DNA of 64,000 nucleotides from Nitrospira sp. GTDB taxonomy: Bacteria; Nitrospirota; Nitrospiria; Nitrospirales; Nitrospiraceae. Positions 25,901 to 36,400 of this stretch are shown piece after piece. Position 1 is the stretch's first letter. Every line of letters begins with the position of its first letter. The stretch covers positions 372,001 to 436,000 of the forward strand of contig JACOEL010000001.1 in the NCBI GenBank assembly GCA_024998625.1. The letters run 5' to 3'. The position numbers and the translations under genes are program-made. The notes under the pieces were generated by a model. It was not told the DNA's origin. It made no database searches and saw only the letters and a list, made by a program, of their open reading frames with translations.

Positions 25901-26115
25901 TGCCCCTAGCACTGGCGACGGGCGCCGGCGCAGTCGGGCGCTGGCACATCGGCCTGGTCGTGATCAACGGGCTGCTCCTCTCGACTGTCCTTACGCTCTT
26001 CCTGGTTCCCGTGGTCTACCTGCTGTTCGCCACGCAGGCTCAGGCCAGACAGTCCGTGGACCTGCCTGGGCGGTTCCCGGACGCACTGCCTCGCCACTCT
26101 CATTCTCAAGGTTGA
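22999..26115 (+). CDS. RND efflux transporter, AcrB/HAE family
   Basis: A 1038-residue inner-membrane proton-driven pump, full family length. The start MRLSTLSIERPVLAAVATLLLML is a typical first helix. The two proton-relay helices are visible: GFVLAIGLVVDDAIVVVENVYRR (the Asp pair near residue 400) and GLMILIGLVTKNAILIVEFANQ (the Lys near residue 920). The periplasmic porter domains begin with REYPDTTFPIVSVMTVYPSAD. ATG at 22999 follows the adaptor gene; the reading frame overlaps it upstream, but that part has no similarity. It is the last gene of the plus-strand run and converges with the NRPS operon. Substrate is unknown; a peptide siderophore is possible from context. Confidence 0.93.
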   Translation: MRLSTLSIERPVLAAVATLLLMLFGLLSYSRLPVREYPDTTFPIVSVMTVYPSADAQLVETDITSILEDALSGVEGLRTLRSTSREGLSTIGLEFALTRNLDAAANDVRDRVTRVQYLLPQGIEAPLVMKEDSDADGIMWLALTSDRHTELEMTDFAERQLKDRLAPLPGVSSVMLDGGRRYAMRIWLDPDRLASRLLTVQDVEDALRTQNVSMPTGRIESTQREFSVRMGGGLEKAAQFNQLILAYRDGYPVRLQDVGAAEIGPEDDRKLVRVNGKPAIGLGIMKQSKANTLEAARAVKRTIPAMEALLPEGMQLVTAFDSSIYIDRSLHEVYTSVGLSLILVVLVVFLFLRSARATLIPAVAIPGSILGTFVIMQMTGSSINTITLLGFVLAIGLVVDDAIVVVENVYRRIEQGLSPTEAAIEGSREIGFAVISTTLTLAAVFFPIIFLPGIVGRLFAELGIAVAGSVLLSGFIALTLTPAMCARLLGKTVGTASPARGSSLDASAGLRWLTHRYRLTLEVALERPSTIFCGAVLSLIVSVALMVGLPSELAPLEDTGWFVVHVSAPEGSTLDYTDRYARDTEETAARIPEMDSYYTVVARGWRPTLVNRAVTWVTLKDWSDRNRVQQEIVDDVQPALSSIPGATVFALNPPPFNQEDSKTPVQLVIRGPSYDVLDKIVTQIRHDLTGNQQVVNVESDLDLNKPELRVEINRDKAADLGIPIETIGRTLEVFLGGRKASMFMREGKEYPVIMQTRPHQRGTRSDIDRLHVRGTQGDLIPLSNLVTLRETVAPKQLNHYEKLRAVTISAGVGVDSTLSRSTESLEQTIRKHLPPGATISYAGETKEFKESSGNLHVTFLLALLVVYLILAAQFESFRHPITVLVSVPPALAGALLALLLFRGTLNIYSEIGLMILIGLVTKNAILIVEFANQLCQEGKAPRAAIVEAAVLRLRPIVMTTLSTILAALPLALATGAGAVGRWHIGLVVINGLLLSTVLTLFLVPVVYLLFATQAQARQSVDLPGRFPDALPRHSHSQG

Positions 26116-26122
26116 GACAAGA

Positions 26123-26207
26123 CGGTCCCTATCGCGCGGGACCGGTAGTATCCGGTGAGGATCGTGCCGGGCCGGAGGGACGCGTGGACGACGAATCCTC
26201 CGGCACG
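26123..26207. terminator. Convergent intergenic hairpins
   Basis: The 145-nt gap between the RND and NRPS stop codons contains CGGTCCC (26123-26129)/GGGACCG (26138-26144). It also holds two mutually exclusive 8-bp pairings, 26163-26170 with 26200-26207 and 26171-26178 with 26197-26204. None is followed by a long T-run, so factor-dependent or bidirectional termination is more likely. Confidence 0.5.
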
Positions 26208-26260
26208 GCAACCTGAACACAGGAGGGAAGGATGATTCTAGGCGATCTTGCCGGGCGTGA

Positions 26261-29200
26261 TCAGTTCGGCAACTCGGACAGTCCAGCGAGGCGATCAGCA
26301 ATTTGCTGATGGACATGGATGCTCTGCACGGCATCCACATGGTCTCCGACCACCGTGTCCACCGACACCTGGCTGGTCGTATGGGCCGACCAGTCGACCG
26401 GGCCTCGACCGTGTCTCTCCAGGGTCCTCGTCGTCCACCAGGCGTGGATCGGCGCCTGGATCGGATGGGATCGCGTGAGGCTGAGAAACCGTGCAGCCTC
26501 TCTAGCCAACGCGTACCCAATTTTCAGCGATTCAATCGAGGCCCCCGCTTCCTCCTCGGACAGAAGTTTCCGTTGCCGGGCCCATTGAATCGCACACTCC
26601 AAGCGATCGTCTCCGATCAACGAGGCCAGACGCTGCTGAAGCGCCTCTCGCTCCTCCTGAGGAATCGAATCGAACGCGTCTCTCCGATCCCATCGTAAGT
26701 ATGTCACGAGTTCCGCAACAGGCGTCTGTTCATGCGCCACGGAAAGCGCCTGATTCGGTTGTGTATCCAACAGCCCAAGAAACGCCACGGATTCACCGGC
26801 CTGCTCCAAGGCTCGGGCCACCGCCAGCGCCAGCACACCGCCGTTGGACCAGCCCAGGAGATGATAAGGGCCGTGCGGCTGACGTTCGCGAATCAGCCTA
26901 GCCTGTTGATCGGCAAGTCGCGGAAGAGATACGTCCTGCCAACGCATGGAAAAGAGATAGCTTAATGACAGCCCAAAGACCAGTCGGTCATGCTCCATCG
27001 AAAGGGCAAGAGGACGGTACGCATGGACGTGAGCTCCATCTGGATCAAAGCAGAAGAGAGGCGGCAGCAGTCCGCCTCGCTTCTGCAACTCAACCACGTT
27101 GGGAGCAAGCACGGAAGGGTCCTCCAATCGTCTCGCTAACTCGCGCACAGTGGGGGCCTGAAAAATCTCAATCATGGATAGCCTTCTCCCGACCGCGTTC
27201 TCAATGTTGGCGATCAGTTGGACCGCTAACAGGGAGTGACCTCCCGAATCGAAGAAGTTATCGTCTCGGCCGACACGAGACAGACCAAGCACCTCACCCC
27301 AGATAGCAGCCAGCCGCTGCTCCATCTCAGTGGCTGGAGCCTCATAGGCCACCGTGCGCTGCGTCTCTGTATCCGGAACGGGCAAGGCCCGCCGATCCAC
27401 CTTTCCGTTCGGGCTCAGTGGCAAGTGGTCGAGCACAAGGATCATCGACGGCACCATGTAGTCCGGTAAAGTCAGACTCAGGGCCTGCCGCACCGCTCCC
27501 ACCTCGAATGTGTGATTCGGCAGAGTCGTCACATAGGCCACCAGATGCGCGCTCACACTCTCGCTCGACCGCGCCAACACGATCGCTTCCCGGATTCCCG
27601 ACTGCTGACGCAGGGCCTGTTCGATCTCTCCCAGCTCAATTCGGAATCCGCGGATCTTCACCTGATGGTCCAAACGCCCCAGATAGTCGATGGCTCCGTC
27701 AGCTCGATACCGCACGAGGTCGCCCGTTCGGTAGAGACGCTGACCGGGCTGCGCGGTGAATGGATCCGGCACGAATCGCTCGGCCGTAAGGGCCGGCCGA
27801 CGATGATACCCTCTCCCGACCCCGATGCCACCGATATAGAGCTCGCCCGGCACGCCGACCGGAACCGGCTGGCCTGATGGATCGAGCACGTAGATCTGAG
27901 TGTTGGCAATGGGGCATCCGATCGGTACGGTGGGGGCCGGAGGGACCGGACAGGTCCAGGCCGTCACGTCGATAGCCGCTTCGGTGGGCCCATAAAGGTT
28001 GTGCAGCGCCACGCCGGGCAACTGTGCCTGAACGCGCGGAGGGAGCGTGGCTGGCAAGGCTTCGCCGCTACAGACGATGTGTCGAAGGGATCGGCAGGTT
28101 TCAACACCAGGGCAGTTGAGAAACGCCTGCAGCATGGGCGGAACAAAATGCAGCGTCGTGACGTCATGCTCGACGATGTGCTGAATCAGGCGGGCCGGTT
28201 CCTTGTGGGCGCCAGGCGAAGCCATCACCAATTCCGCCCCGATCATTAACGGCCAGAACAATTCCCACACGGACACGTCGAAGCTGATCGGGGTTTTTTG
28301 CAGCACGCGGTCGGCAGCGGTCAGGCCATAGGCCTCCTGCATCCACTGCAATCGATTCCGTAGACCGTCATGAGTGTTGCCGGCGCCCTTAGGCTGTCCC
28401 GTTGACCCGGAGGTGTAGATGACATACGCCAATTGTTGCCCAGTGAGAGCCGCCGGCGGCGGGGTCGTCGCCTGCGCGACAAGGGTCGGCCCATCCCGAT
28501 CGAGACACACCGTGGGGCCGATATGCGCCAACCGGAGAGCTTGGGCAGCATCGGTTACGAGCATAGCCGCTTGACTATCAGTCAACATGTAGCGAAGGCG
28601 TTCGACCGGATAACTTGGATCAAGCGGCACATAGGCTGCCCCTGCTTGCCACGTGCCGAGCAAGGCGACGGCCAAGTCAAGGGACCGTTCCAACGCCACT
28701 GCAACGAGTTGCTCGGGTCCGATTCCTCCCTTACGCAACACGTGGGCCAATTGGTTCGCGCGAATCAACAGTTCGCCATACGTGAGGGTAGCCTCACCGG
28801 CTCGCACCGCGATGGTGTGTGGGTTCTTCGCTGCCTGTGCCGCAATCAACGCCGGCACGGTCCGTTCCACAGGATAGGCCCGCGCCGTCCTATTCCATTC
28901 CTCCACAACCTGTGTTAGCTCGAATTCCCCCAGTAACGGCAGGTCAGCCAGCTTCTGCTGCGGATGCGAGACGATGCCCCCGAACAACGTGACAAAATGA
29001 GCGAGCATGCGCTCCGCAGATCTCCTCTCGAAGAGGTCGCTGTTGTACGCCATGGACACATCTAGACGTCCTTCCGTCTCTTGCACCGTCATCGACAGAT
29101 CGAATTTCGCCGTTGCGGGTTCAATCTCAATCGGCTGAAACTCCAAGCCGCTGACGGCTACCTCTGGCAGAGGCGCATTCTGGAGGTCAAACATGACTTG

Positions 29201-32200
29201 GAAAATCGGGGAGCGACTCACATCGCGCTTCGGTTTCAGCGCGTCCACCAGCTTTTCGAAGGGCAAGTCTTGATGGGCATACGCATCTAAACAGGCATCA
29301 CGAACGTTACTGATCACCTCGGCCGACGTGGCGTGAGCAGACACTTGAATCCGTATTGCCAGGGTATTGACAAAGAAGCCGATCAGGTCTTCCGTCTCTC
29401 TCCGCGTCCGGTTGGCGATCGGCGTGCCGACGATGAGATCCCCCTGACCTGTCATCCGATACAAGAGGATGAAGAATCCCGCCAACAGCGTCATATAGAG
29501 TGTGGCGCCCATCCTGTGGCTCAGGGCAACGATCTCCGACGAGAGCGCCGCGGTCATGCTCGACGTGACCATGGCTCCTCGGGAAGTGTGTACCGCAGGT
29601 CGAGGCCGGTCGGTCGGCAATTCCATCACCGGCAATTCGCCTCCCAACGATGCTTTCCAGTATTCCAATTCCCGCTCCAGGACGGAACCGGTCACCCAAG
29701 CCCGCTGCCACTGGGAAAAATCTCCATACTGCAGAGGCAGGTCGGACAGTGACGAGGCGCGCCCAGCCCCAAAGGCATCGTAGAGTGCCGTCACTTCCTT
29801 CACCAGGATATGAGCCGACCAGGCGTCCGACACGATATGATGCAGCGTCAGCAGCAAGACATGTTCGGTCTCTTTGAGTCGGAGGAGGCTCACCCGCAAC
29901 AGGGGACCATACCGAAGGTCAAACGGCCGTTGTGCTTCGACCGTGGCCAGCCGAATCACAGCGTGGTCGCGCTCCCCTGCTGGGAGGTGCTGTAGCTCGA
30001 TGAGTTGAACCGGCAGCCGCAGTACAGGCGTGATCACCTGCGATGGAATTCCATCAAGGCGCTGAAAAGTCGTACGCAAGGCCTCATGGCGCCGAACGAC
30101 TTCGTTGAAACTTCGCTCCAGGGCAGCCACGTCGAGCGCTCCGATGACCCGCAGGGCGATCGGAATGTTGTACGCCACGCTGTCCGGTTCCAACTGTGCC
30201 AACATCCACAGTCGCTCTTGGGCAAAGGAGAGCGGAATGGGACCGCTTCTGGAAAGTCGCCGCATGGGAGGAGGTTGTTCAGAGCCTCCGAGCCCCTTTG
30301 CGCCGTCGATCGCATCGGCTAATTGCGCGATGCTGGGAGACTCGAAGATCGTCCGTAAGGGCAAGTCCACACGAAACGCCTGTCGCAAACGAGACATGAC
30401 TTGCGTGGCCAGCAGGGAGTGGCCGCCCAGGTCGAAGAAGCTGTCATGGATGCCGATCCCCTCGCGCTTCAACACTTCGATCCAGATAGTGGCTAGGATC
30501 TCTTCCGTGGCCGTCCGAGGCGCGACGAATCGTCTCTCGCCGGCCCCCTCGGAGGCCGGCTCCGGCAGAGCGCGCCGATCCACCTTGCCGTTCGCTGTCA
30601 GCGGCAGCGCGGGCAGCGCGGTCACGGTCGTTGGAATCATATAGTCCGGCACTCGCGAGCGGAGAACGTCCAGCACTTCCCGAACCTCCGGCTCCTGCCC
30701 TCGCGCGACGATATAGGCCGCCAGAAATGTCTCCCCCCTCGCATCCTCTCTGGCGGTCACCACGGCATCCTGGATCCCGGGATGTTGTCTCAGTCCGGCT
30801 TCGATCTCTCCCAGTTCGACCCGGAAGCCGCGCATTTTCACTTGATGGTCGACCCGTCCCAGGAACTCGATCGACCCGTCAGGTAAGCGACGCGTCCTGT
30901 CGCCGGTTCTATAGAAACGGCTACCAGGCTGCGTTGCATAGGGATTGGGAACGAACCGCTCGGCGGTTCGATCCGGCTGGCCCAGGTAGCCTCGCGCGAC
31001 GCCGGCACCACCCAGATAGAGCTCTCCCGCCACACCAACCGGCACCAGCTCGTGCCGCTCGTCGAGGATGTAGGCTTGCAGATTGTCGATGGGCTGTCCG
31101 ATGGGCACCGTGCTGCTGAGGCGCATCCCATGCGGGTCATCCACTACACCGGTCAGGGCACCGACGGTCGTCTCGGTCGGCCCATAATGGTTGAGGAGGG
31201 TGCAGGGGGCTGCTTGTCGGCGCACCTGATCGACCAATTCCCACGAAAGAGGCTCGCCGCCGAAAATGAGATAGGTGCGCGGGTACAGGGCTTGACCATC
31301 TCCGGTCGCCAGCAGAGCCTTGAAGTGGGACGGCACGATTTTCAACACATCGATCGGTCGTTCCGCTAGGTACGCGCCGAACAGCCGCCCATCCGTCGCG
31401 GTCTCATAACTGATGACATGAAGACAACCGCCGGATATCAAGGCAGGAAAGATCGCGGTGTTGCCCAAGTCGGCGCTCAAAGTCGAGACCGTCGCAAACT
31501 GCAAAGGCTCAGGTCCTTCCAACTTCCTGGCCAGCGCAAGGGAGTAATTCGCCAGGTTTCGATGCGAAACCGCGACCCCCTTGGGCACACCGGTGGACCC
31601 GGATGTGTAGATTACATAGGCCAACTCATCGGGCGACAGACTGATCTGCAGATCGGTGTCGCTCTCCTCTACGAACGCGGATGCGAGATCGAGCGTCATG
31701 CCCTCGAAGCTGATCCAGGCCTGCGCTGCTGATTCCTGCGTCAGCAGGATCGAGGCGTCGCTCTGCGTCATCTGCGACGCGAGTCGCACGGCAGCTTGAG
31801 CGGGATCGACCGGCACATAGGCCGCGCCCGCCTTGAGCACACCCAGCAATCCCACGACCATCTCAGCGGAGCGGTCCAAACAAAGACCGACCCGGTCGCC
31901 CGGTCTCACCCCGCGCCGCCTGAGCCCATGAGCGACCCGGTTGGCCTGCCGGTTGAGTTCCGCATAAGACAGGCATCGATCTCCGGCAACAAGAGCCGGC
32001 GCGTCAGGCCGACGCCTCGCCTGCGTTTCAAACACCTGATGCATCAAGAGGGGGGTATCAACCCGTCGGGCCGTTTGATTCAGCTCACGAATAAGCCGGA
32101 CCCGCTCCTTCGGCCCCAGAATCGTGAGGCCGTCGACGACAGCAGCGGGGTTATCAGATACCGAACACAGCATCTCCATGAACAGATCGGCGATGGAGGG

Positions 32201-33418
32201 AAGAACGTCAGCCGGAAATCGTCGTGGGTCGTAGTGCCAAGTCAAGCGGAGGCTCGCCTCCTCACGCAGACAACTGAGCCGAAGCTTGAATGGCTCCGCA
32301 CAACAATCTGTTTCGATGAGGGTGAGGGTTCCTGCTGCCGACTCGAATGGACCGTTCCCGTCGGCATAGTCGAGTCCGATCGCATCCGGCATGAACGACT
32401 CGGCGTCTCCCCCAAGCTCCGCAGGGAGATAGTGCTGCCATTCCTCCGCCTGACGTTGTTCCTGGAGGACCATGGAGAGGAGATCGCGGAAGGGCTGTTT
32501 GCCTTCAATTTGAAGGTGCAGCGGCACCCAACGCTCGAACAGGCCGATCCCTCCCTGCAGCTCCTCATAAGGGCGCCCGTCCGACCGCCACCAGCACACG
32601 ACGTCACGCCGCCCGGTCACTCGAAAGAGCAGGATCGACCAACACGCATGCAGCAACCACGCTACCGGAATCTCCATAGCGGAGGCCAGACGATCCAGTC
32701 GTCCGAACTCGGTGGCCGAGAGGTCACGACGAAGCCGGGAGAACGGACGCGCTCTTCCCTCTCCCAGGCCTGGCCGTTCGAACGGCAAGATCAACGTGTC
32801 AGCTCGACCCGGCAATCGCTCAGCCCACCAGGCGCGTCCCTGACGAGCGTCGTCGCCGTCAAGCAATTCATGCAGCCACTCGGAGAATTGCCCGTATTGT
32901 ACCAGCCTCTCATCCTCCTGTCCGCCGACCCTCCCTTCGTAGAAACGGCTGAGTTCAGCCGCGAGGATGGTCAGCGACCAGGCATCTGCGCAGAGACCAG
33001 GCAGGTCAAGAATCAACCGCGACCGTGACTCCGTCAGACGGCAGAATGTGGCATACACCAACGGGCCCCGTTCCCAATCCAGACCGGCGGTCTGCCGAGC
33101 GGCCTCCGCCACACCCTGTTCCTGTTCGCGTTCGTCGGAGAGGTGACGGAGATCGATGCTTCGCCAGGCGGGGTGGATCTGCTCTCGAACGACTTGAAAG
33201 GGCACCTTCATCCCGGGCTCCTGGTAGAAAGTGGTGCGAAGGCTCTCATGCCTGGCCAGCACCCGACAGAGAGCCTCCCGCATCATGTCGCTTTCGAATG
33301 CCCCATCCAGACGGAACGAGACCCGGGCATTCCCAGTATAACCACGTTGCTGCAGCGCCCACAGTCGCTTTTGTTGAGGCGACAGCCTGAGGCCCTGCAC
33401 TTCAATCTCTTGTTGCAT
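26261..33418 (-). CDS. NRPS (fourth in line): C*-A(Asp)-PCP-C-A(Ser)-PCP-TE
   Basis: 2385 residues; final synthetase of the line. An N-terminal condensation-superfamily domain (about 10-440) has lost the HHxxxDG motif (LPGLCADAW at about 140) and has [12 protein letters not shown] where IGLFVNTLP is usual. It is a candidate interface domain for a beta-hydroxylase. A1 (about 465-960) gives the by-eye code DLTKIGHVGK, aspartate-like. PCP1 has LGGHSLL near 996. C2 (about 1060-1490) has HHIVSDAW. A2 (about 1520-2010) gives DVWHVSLIDK, serine-like, with [10 protein letters not shown] at 1672. PCP2 has SGGHSLL near 2059. The TE (about 2130-2370) has GWSNGG and GDHVDAV as Ser and His of the triad, for hydrolysis or cyclisation. 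It starts 8 nt after the third NRPS. Confidence 0.93.
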   Translation of the reverse strand: MQQEIEVQGLRLSPQQKRLWALQQRGYTGNARVSFRLDGAFESDMMREALCRVLARHESLRTTFYQEPGMKVPFQVVREQIHPAWRSIDLRHLSDEREQEQGVAEAARQTAGLDWERGPLVYATFCRLTESRSRLILDLPGLCADAWSLTILAAELSRFYEGRVGGQEDERLVQYGQFSEWLHELLDGDDARQGRAWWAERLPGRADTLILPFERPGLGEGRARPFSRLRRDLSATEFGRLDRLASAMEIPVAWLLHACWSILLFRVTGRRDVVCWWRSDGRPYEELQGGIGLFERWVPLHLQIEGKQPFRDLLSMVLQEQRQAEEWQHYLPAELGGDAESFMPDAIGLDYADGNGPFESAAGTLTLIETDCCAEPFKLRLSCLREEASLRLTWHYDPRRFPADVLPSIADLFMEMLCSVSDNPAAVVDGLTILGPKERVRLIRELNQTARRVDTPLLMHQVFETQARRRPDAPALVAGDRCLSYAELNRQANRVAHGLRRRGVRPGDRVGLCLDRSAEMVVGLLGVLKAGAAYVPVDPAQAAVRLASQMTQSDASILLTQESAAQAWISFEGMTLDLASAFVEESDTDLQISLSPDELAYVIYTSGSTGVPKGVAVSHRNLANYSLALARKLEGPEPLQFATVSTLSADLGNTAIFPALISGGCLHVISYETATDGRLFGAYLAERPIDVLKIVPSHFKALLATGDGQALYPRTYLIFGGEPLSWELVDQVRRQAAPCTLLNHYGPTETTVGALTGVVDDPHGMRLSSTVPIGQPIDNLQAYILDERHELVPVGVAGELYLGGAGVARGYLGQPDRTAERFVPNPYATQPGSRFYRTGDRTRRLPDGSIEFLGRVDHQVKMRGFRVELGEIEAGLRQHPGIQDAVVTAREDARGETFLAAYIVARGQEPEVREVLDVLRSRVPDYMIPTTVTALPALPLTANGKVDRRALPEPASEGAGERRFVAPRTATEEILATIWIEVLKREGIGIHDSFFDLGGHSLLATQVMSRLRQAFRVDLPLRTIFESPSIAQLADAIDGAKGLGGSEQPPPMRRLSRSGPIPLSFAQERLWMLAQLEPDSVAYNIPIALRVIGALDVAALERSFNEVVRRHEALRTTFQRLDGIPSQVITPVLRLPVQLIELQHLPAGERDHAVIRLATVEAQRPFDLRYGPLLRVSLLRLKETEHVLLLTLHHIVSDAWSAHILVKEVTALYDAFGAGRASSLSDLPLQYGDFSQWQRAWVTGSVLERELEYWKASLGGELPVMELPTDRPRPAVHTSRGAMVTSSMTAALSSEIVALSHRMGATLYMTLLAGFFILLYRMTGQGDLIVGTPIANRTRRETEDLIGFFVNTLAIRIQVSAHATSAEVISNVRDACLDAYAHQDLPFEKLVDALKPKRDVSRSPIFQVMFDLQNAPLPEVAVSGLEFQPIEIEPATAKFDLSMTVQETEGRLDVSMAYNSDLFERRSAERMLAHFVTLFGGIVSHPQQKLADLPLLGEFELTQVVEEWNRTARAYPVERTVPALIAAQAAKNPHTIAVRAGEATLTYGELLIRANQLAHVLRKGGIGPEQLVAVALERSLDLAVALLGTWQAGAAYVPLDPSYPVERLRYMLTDSQAAMLVTDAAQALRLAHIGPTVCLDRDGPTLVAQATTPPPAALTGQQLAYVIYTSGSTGQPKGAGNTHDGLRNRLQWMQEAYGLTAADRVLQKTPISFDVSVWELFWPLMIGAELVMASPGAHKEPARLIQHIVEHDVTTLHFVPPMLQAFLNCPGVETCRSLRHIVCSGEALPATLPPRVQAQLPGVALHNLYGPTEAAIDVTAWTCPVPPAPTVPIGCPIANTQIYVLDPSGQPVPVGVPGELYIGGIGVGRGYHRRPALTAERFVPDPFTAQPGQRLYRTGDLVRYRADGAIDYLGRLDHQVKIRGFRIELGEIEQALRQQSGIREAIVLARSSESVSAHLVAYVTTLPNHTFEVGAVRQALSLTLPDYMVPSMILVLDHLPLSPNGKVDRRALPVPDTETQRTVAYEAPATEMEQRLAAIWGEVLGLSRVGRDDNFFDSGGHSLLAVQLIANIENAVGRRLSMIEIFQAPTVRELARRLEDPSVLAPNVVELQKRGGLLPPLFCFDPDGAHVHAYRPLALSMEHDRLVFGLSLSYLFSMRWQDVSLPRLADQQARLIRERQPHGPYHLLGWSNGGVLALAVARALEQAGESVAFLGLLDTQPNQALSVAHEQTPVAELVTYLRWDRRDAFDSIPQEEREALQQRLASLIGDDRLECAIQWARQRKLLSEEEAGASIESLKIGYALAREAARFLSLTRSHPIQAPIHAWWTTRTLERHGRGPVDWSAHTTSQVSVDTVVGDHVDAVQSIHVHQQIADRLAGLSELPN

Positions 33419-33426
33419 CCCTCCCC

Positions 33427-36400
33427 CTATCGCCTCACGACATGGACGGCCGATTGAGCCACCATGTCGCCCATTGCCACGACGATTTTTCGAGGCCCGA
33501 CGAACGGATCGCGGGCGTGCGCCACCAGCATATTGTCCAGCATCACGAGATCGCTCTCCTGCCAGGGAAACCGAACCGCCGTGCGTTCGTACAATTCGCC
33601 GATTTCATCGACCACCTCGTCTTCGATTGCAGTGCCGTCTCCGTAGTAGACGTTTCGCGGCAGAGAATCGATACCGAGCATCGACAAGAGCGATTCACGT
33701 ACCGCCGGCTCCAAACAGGAGACATGGTGGAGTTGGATCTGGTTGAAAAAGACCGACTCGCCGGTGTCGGGATGTTCGATGACGGCCGGACAGACCTGCC
33801 TGGTGCGCAGACCATCCTTCTCCAACCATTGGCAGACCATGCCGTTCTTCGCGCAGAGCTCTTCCACGACCGCCTTGTCGGTCGTCCGGAAAAAATCCTG
33901 CCAGCTGACATCCACACCCGGGACGAAGTGACGAACATACATGAGCTGCCTGGTCCGCAAGCGTTCACGCAGCGCCGGCCGAAGCCCTTGCAGCATGAGA
34001 CGGCCGTCCACGATCGGCGTCTGCCCCCCTTCCTGCGCGGCCTGCAGGCAAAAGAAGAACTGCTTCTGCGGCCAGCGATGCATATGGGAGCTTTCGTTGT
34101 GGAAGAGAATCGGTTTGTCAGACGGATAGGGTGTGGAGCCGTAGACATGGCGCCCGCTCTGTTCCCTCGGCAGGTCGCCGTACTCCCCGAACAACTCCTG
34201 GCATACCGCTTGTGCAACCGCTTCGAATTCCGGCACCGTCTTGAGCGGGAAGCCGCGAAACAGCACGGCACCGTGTTTCAGCAACTGTCCTTGCAGCAGT
34301 GAGCGATGTTCCCGGACCCATCCAGCCAGATCGACATCGTCGACGGCCGGAGTATACAGCCACGGAAGCGACTGGGCCTCGCTCAGGGGACGACCGATCA
34401 CCAACGTACGTTGTGACAGGGTCACGGCTTTCGGCTTGATGTTCTTGAATCGTTGCAGGCGTTGCTCGTTCCGTTGTTTGATTTCCATGCTGCGCGCCTC
34501 CTTTGCATCCATACCTTCCAGGTCGAGCCGGTCGATCCTGAGTTCAGGCGACTGCCCGATCTCTTTCAATAAGAGGAGGAACCGCTGCGTCCATCCGGCA
34601 ACCGTTTCACACTCAAACAGGTCCCGGCTGAACTTCCACAACCCGGAACATCCGTCCTCTGCCTCTTCCATGAAGAGTCCCATGTCAAACCGCGACACCT
34701 CATGCTCGAACTCCAATGCCTCGACGCTTACGCCGGTCAATTGCAACGACGGAGGAGGCACGTTTTGCAACACGAACAAGACCTGCACCAGCGGATTCCG
34801 TCCGGGGTCGCGAGCTAATTTCAGAGATTCCACGATCTTCTCGAACGGCACATCCTGATGTGCGTAGCCGCCCAAGGCCGTCTCGCGCACCCGCCCCAAC
34901 AACTCCACGAAAGACGGACTGCCGCTCAGATCCGTGCGCAACGGAAGAAGGTTGACAAAAAACCCCACCAGATGCTCTGTTTCGGCACGGTTGCGGTTGG
35001 CGACATCGGTGCCCACGAGGATGTCGGTTTGCCCGCTGCAGCGAGAAAGGAGCACCTTGAACGCCGCCAGCAAGGTCATGAACAAGGTTACGCCGTGGCG
35101 GCGACTCAAGAGCTTGAGCGGCTCCAGGATCTCCAACGGCACATGAAACGTGGCGCGGCCGCCTCGATACCGCTGAACATCCGGACGCGCATGGTCCGTC
35201 GGAAGCGCCAACTGAGGCGGTGCGGACCCGAGCCGCTGTTTCCAGTACCCGATTTCCCGCTCCAACAGGGCACCTTGCAACCACTGTCGCTGCCAGGCGG
35301 CGAAATCGCGGTACTGAACGGGCAAGTCTGGCAGCATCGTATCCAGCGCCTGCTCCAACACCTCCTCCGATCCCTCCGGCAGCGCGGCAAGCGCGTTGTA
35401 GATCGTCGCGATTTCATGCGTCACCAACGCCAGAGACCAGGCGTCGGCCGCGATGTGATGCACCGTCACGAGCAACAGATGCTCCTCAGTGGTCAACGCC
35501 ACCAGCGTCGCGCGGATCGGCAAATCGCGCTCCAAGAAGAACGGTTGGTACGCCTGCGAGTCCTCAATCTGACGGACCGCCGCCGTGCGCTCCTCGTCGG
35601 ACAGCCGAGTCAGGTCCTCGATCGGCATCGAGAAACGGTCTGCCCCCACGACAACTTGCCGCGGTTCTCCGTCGGAAGCTGGGAAGATGGTACGCAACGC
35701 TTCATGTCGGCGAAGGAGTTCGAGGAAACTGCGCTCCAGAATCCGTCCGTGCAGCGCCCCCCTGAGCCGTAGTGCAAACGGAAGATTGTACGCTCCACTC
35801 TCCGGATCCATCTGTGCCAGGAACCAGAGGCGTTGCTGTGCAAAAGACAACGGCATGTGATCAGTCCGCGGCGCGGCGATAAGCGGCGGCGCCGCCCCAC
35901 CCTCCCCTTTCATCAGGGTCTGGTCGACTGCCGTGGCAAAGTCTTTGACGGTCGGACGATCGAACAACGTCCGCAAGGGAAGCTCAACGCGAAACGCCGC
36001 GCGCACCCTGGACAGGACCTGTGTGGCGAGCAACGAATGGCCGCCGAGTTCGAAGAAATTGTCGAGAGTCCCGACGTGCGGTATGGCCAGGACATCGGCC
36101 CATAACCCGGCGATCAATTCTTCGGTCGGCGTATGAGGACCTATCTGGCGATCGTTCGCCGGGCTGTATGCAGGAGAGGGGAGCGCCTTGCGATCCACCT
36201 TGCCGTTCGGGGTGAGCGGAAAGGTGTCGAGCATGACGAATGTCGTTGGAATCATATAGTCAGGAAGTTGCTCGAGCAGGAAGCGTTTCAGCTCATCCGG
36301 CGACACTGGCGAACCCGCTTCGGGAACGCAATAGGCCACAATTCGCTTGTCACCCTGTGCGTCGCGAACGGTGACAATACTGCGACCAATCTTCGGGTGC

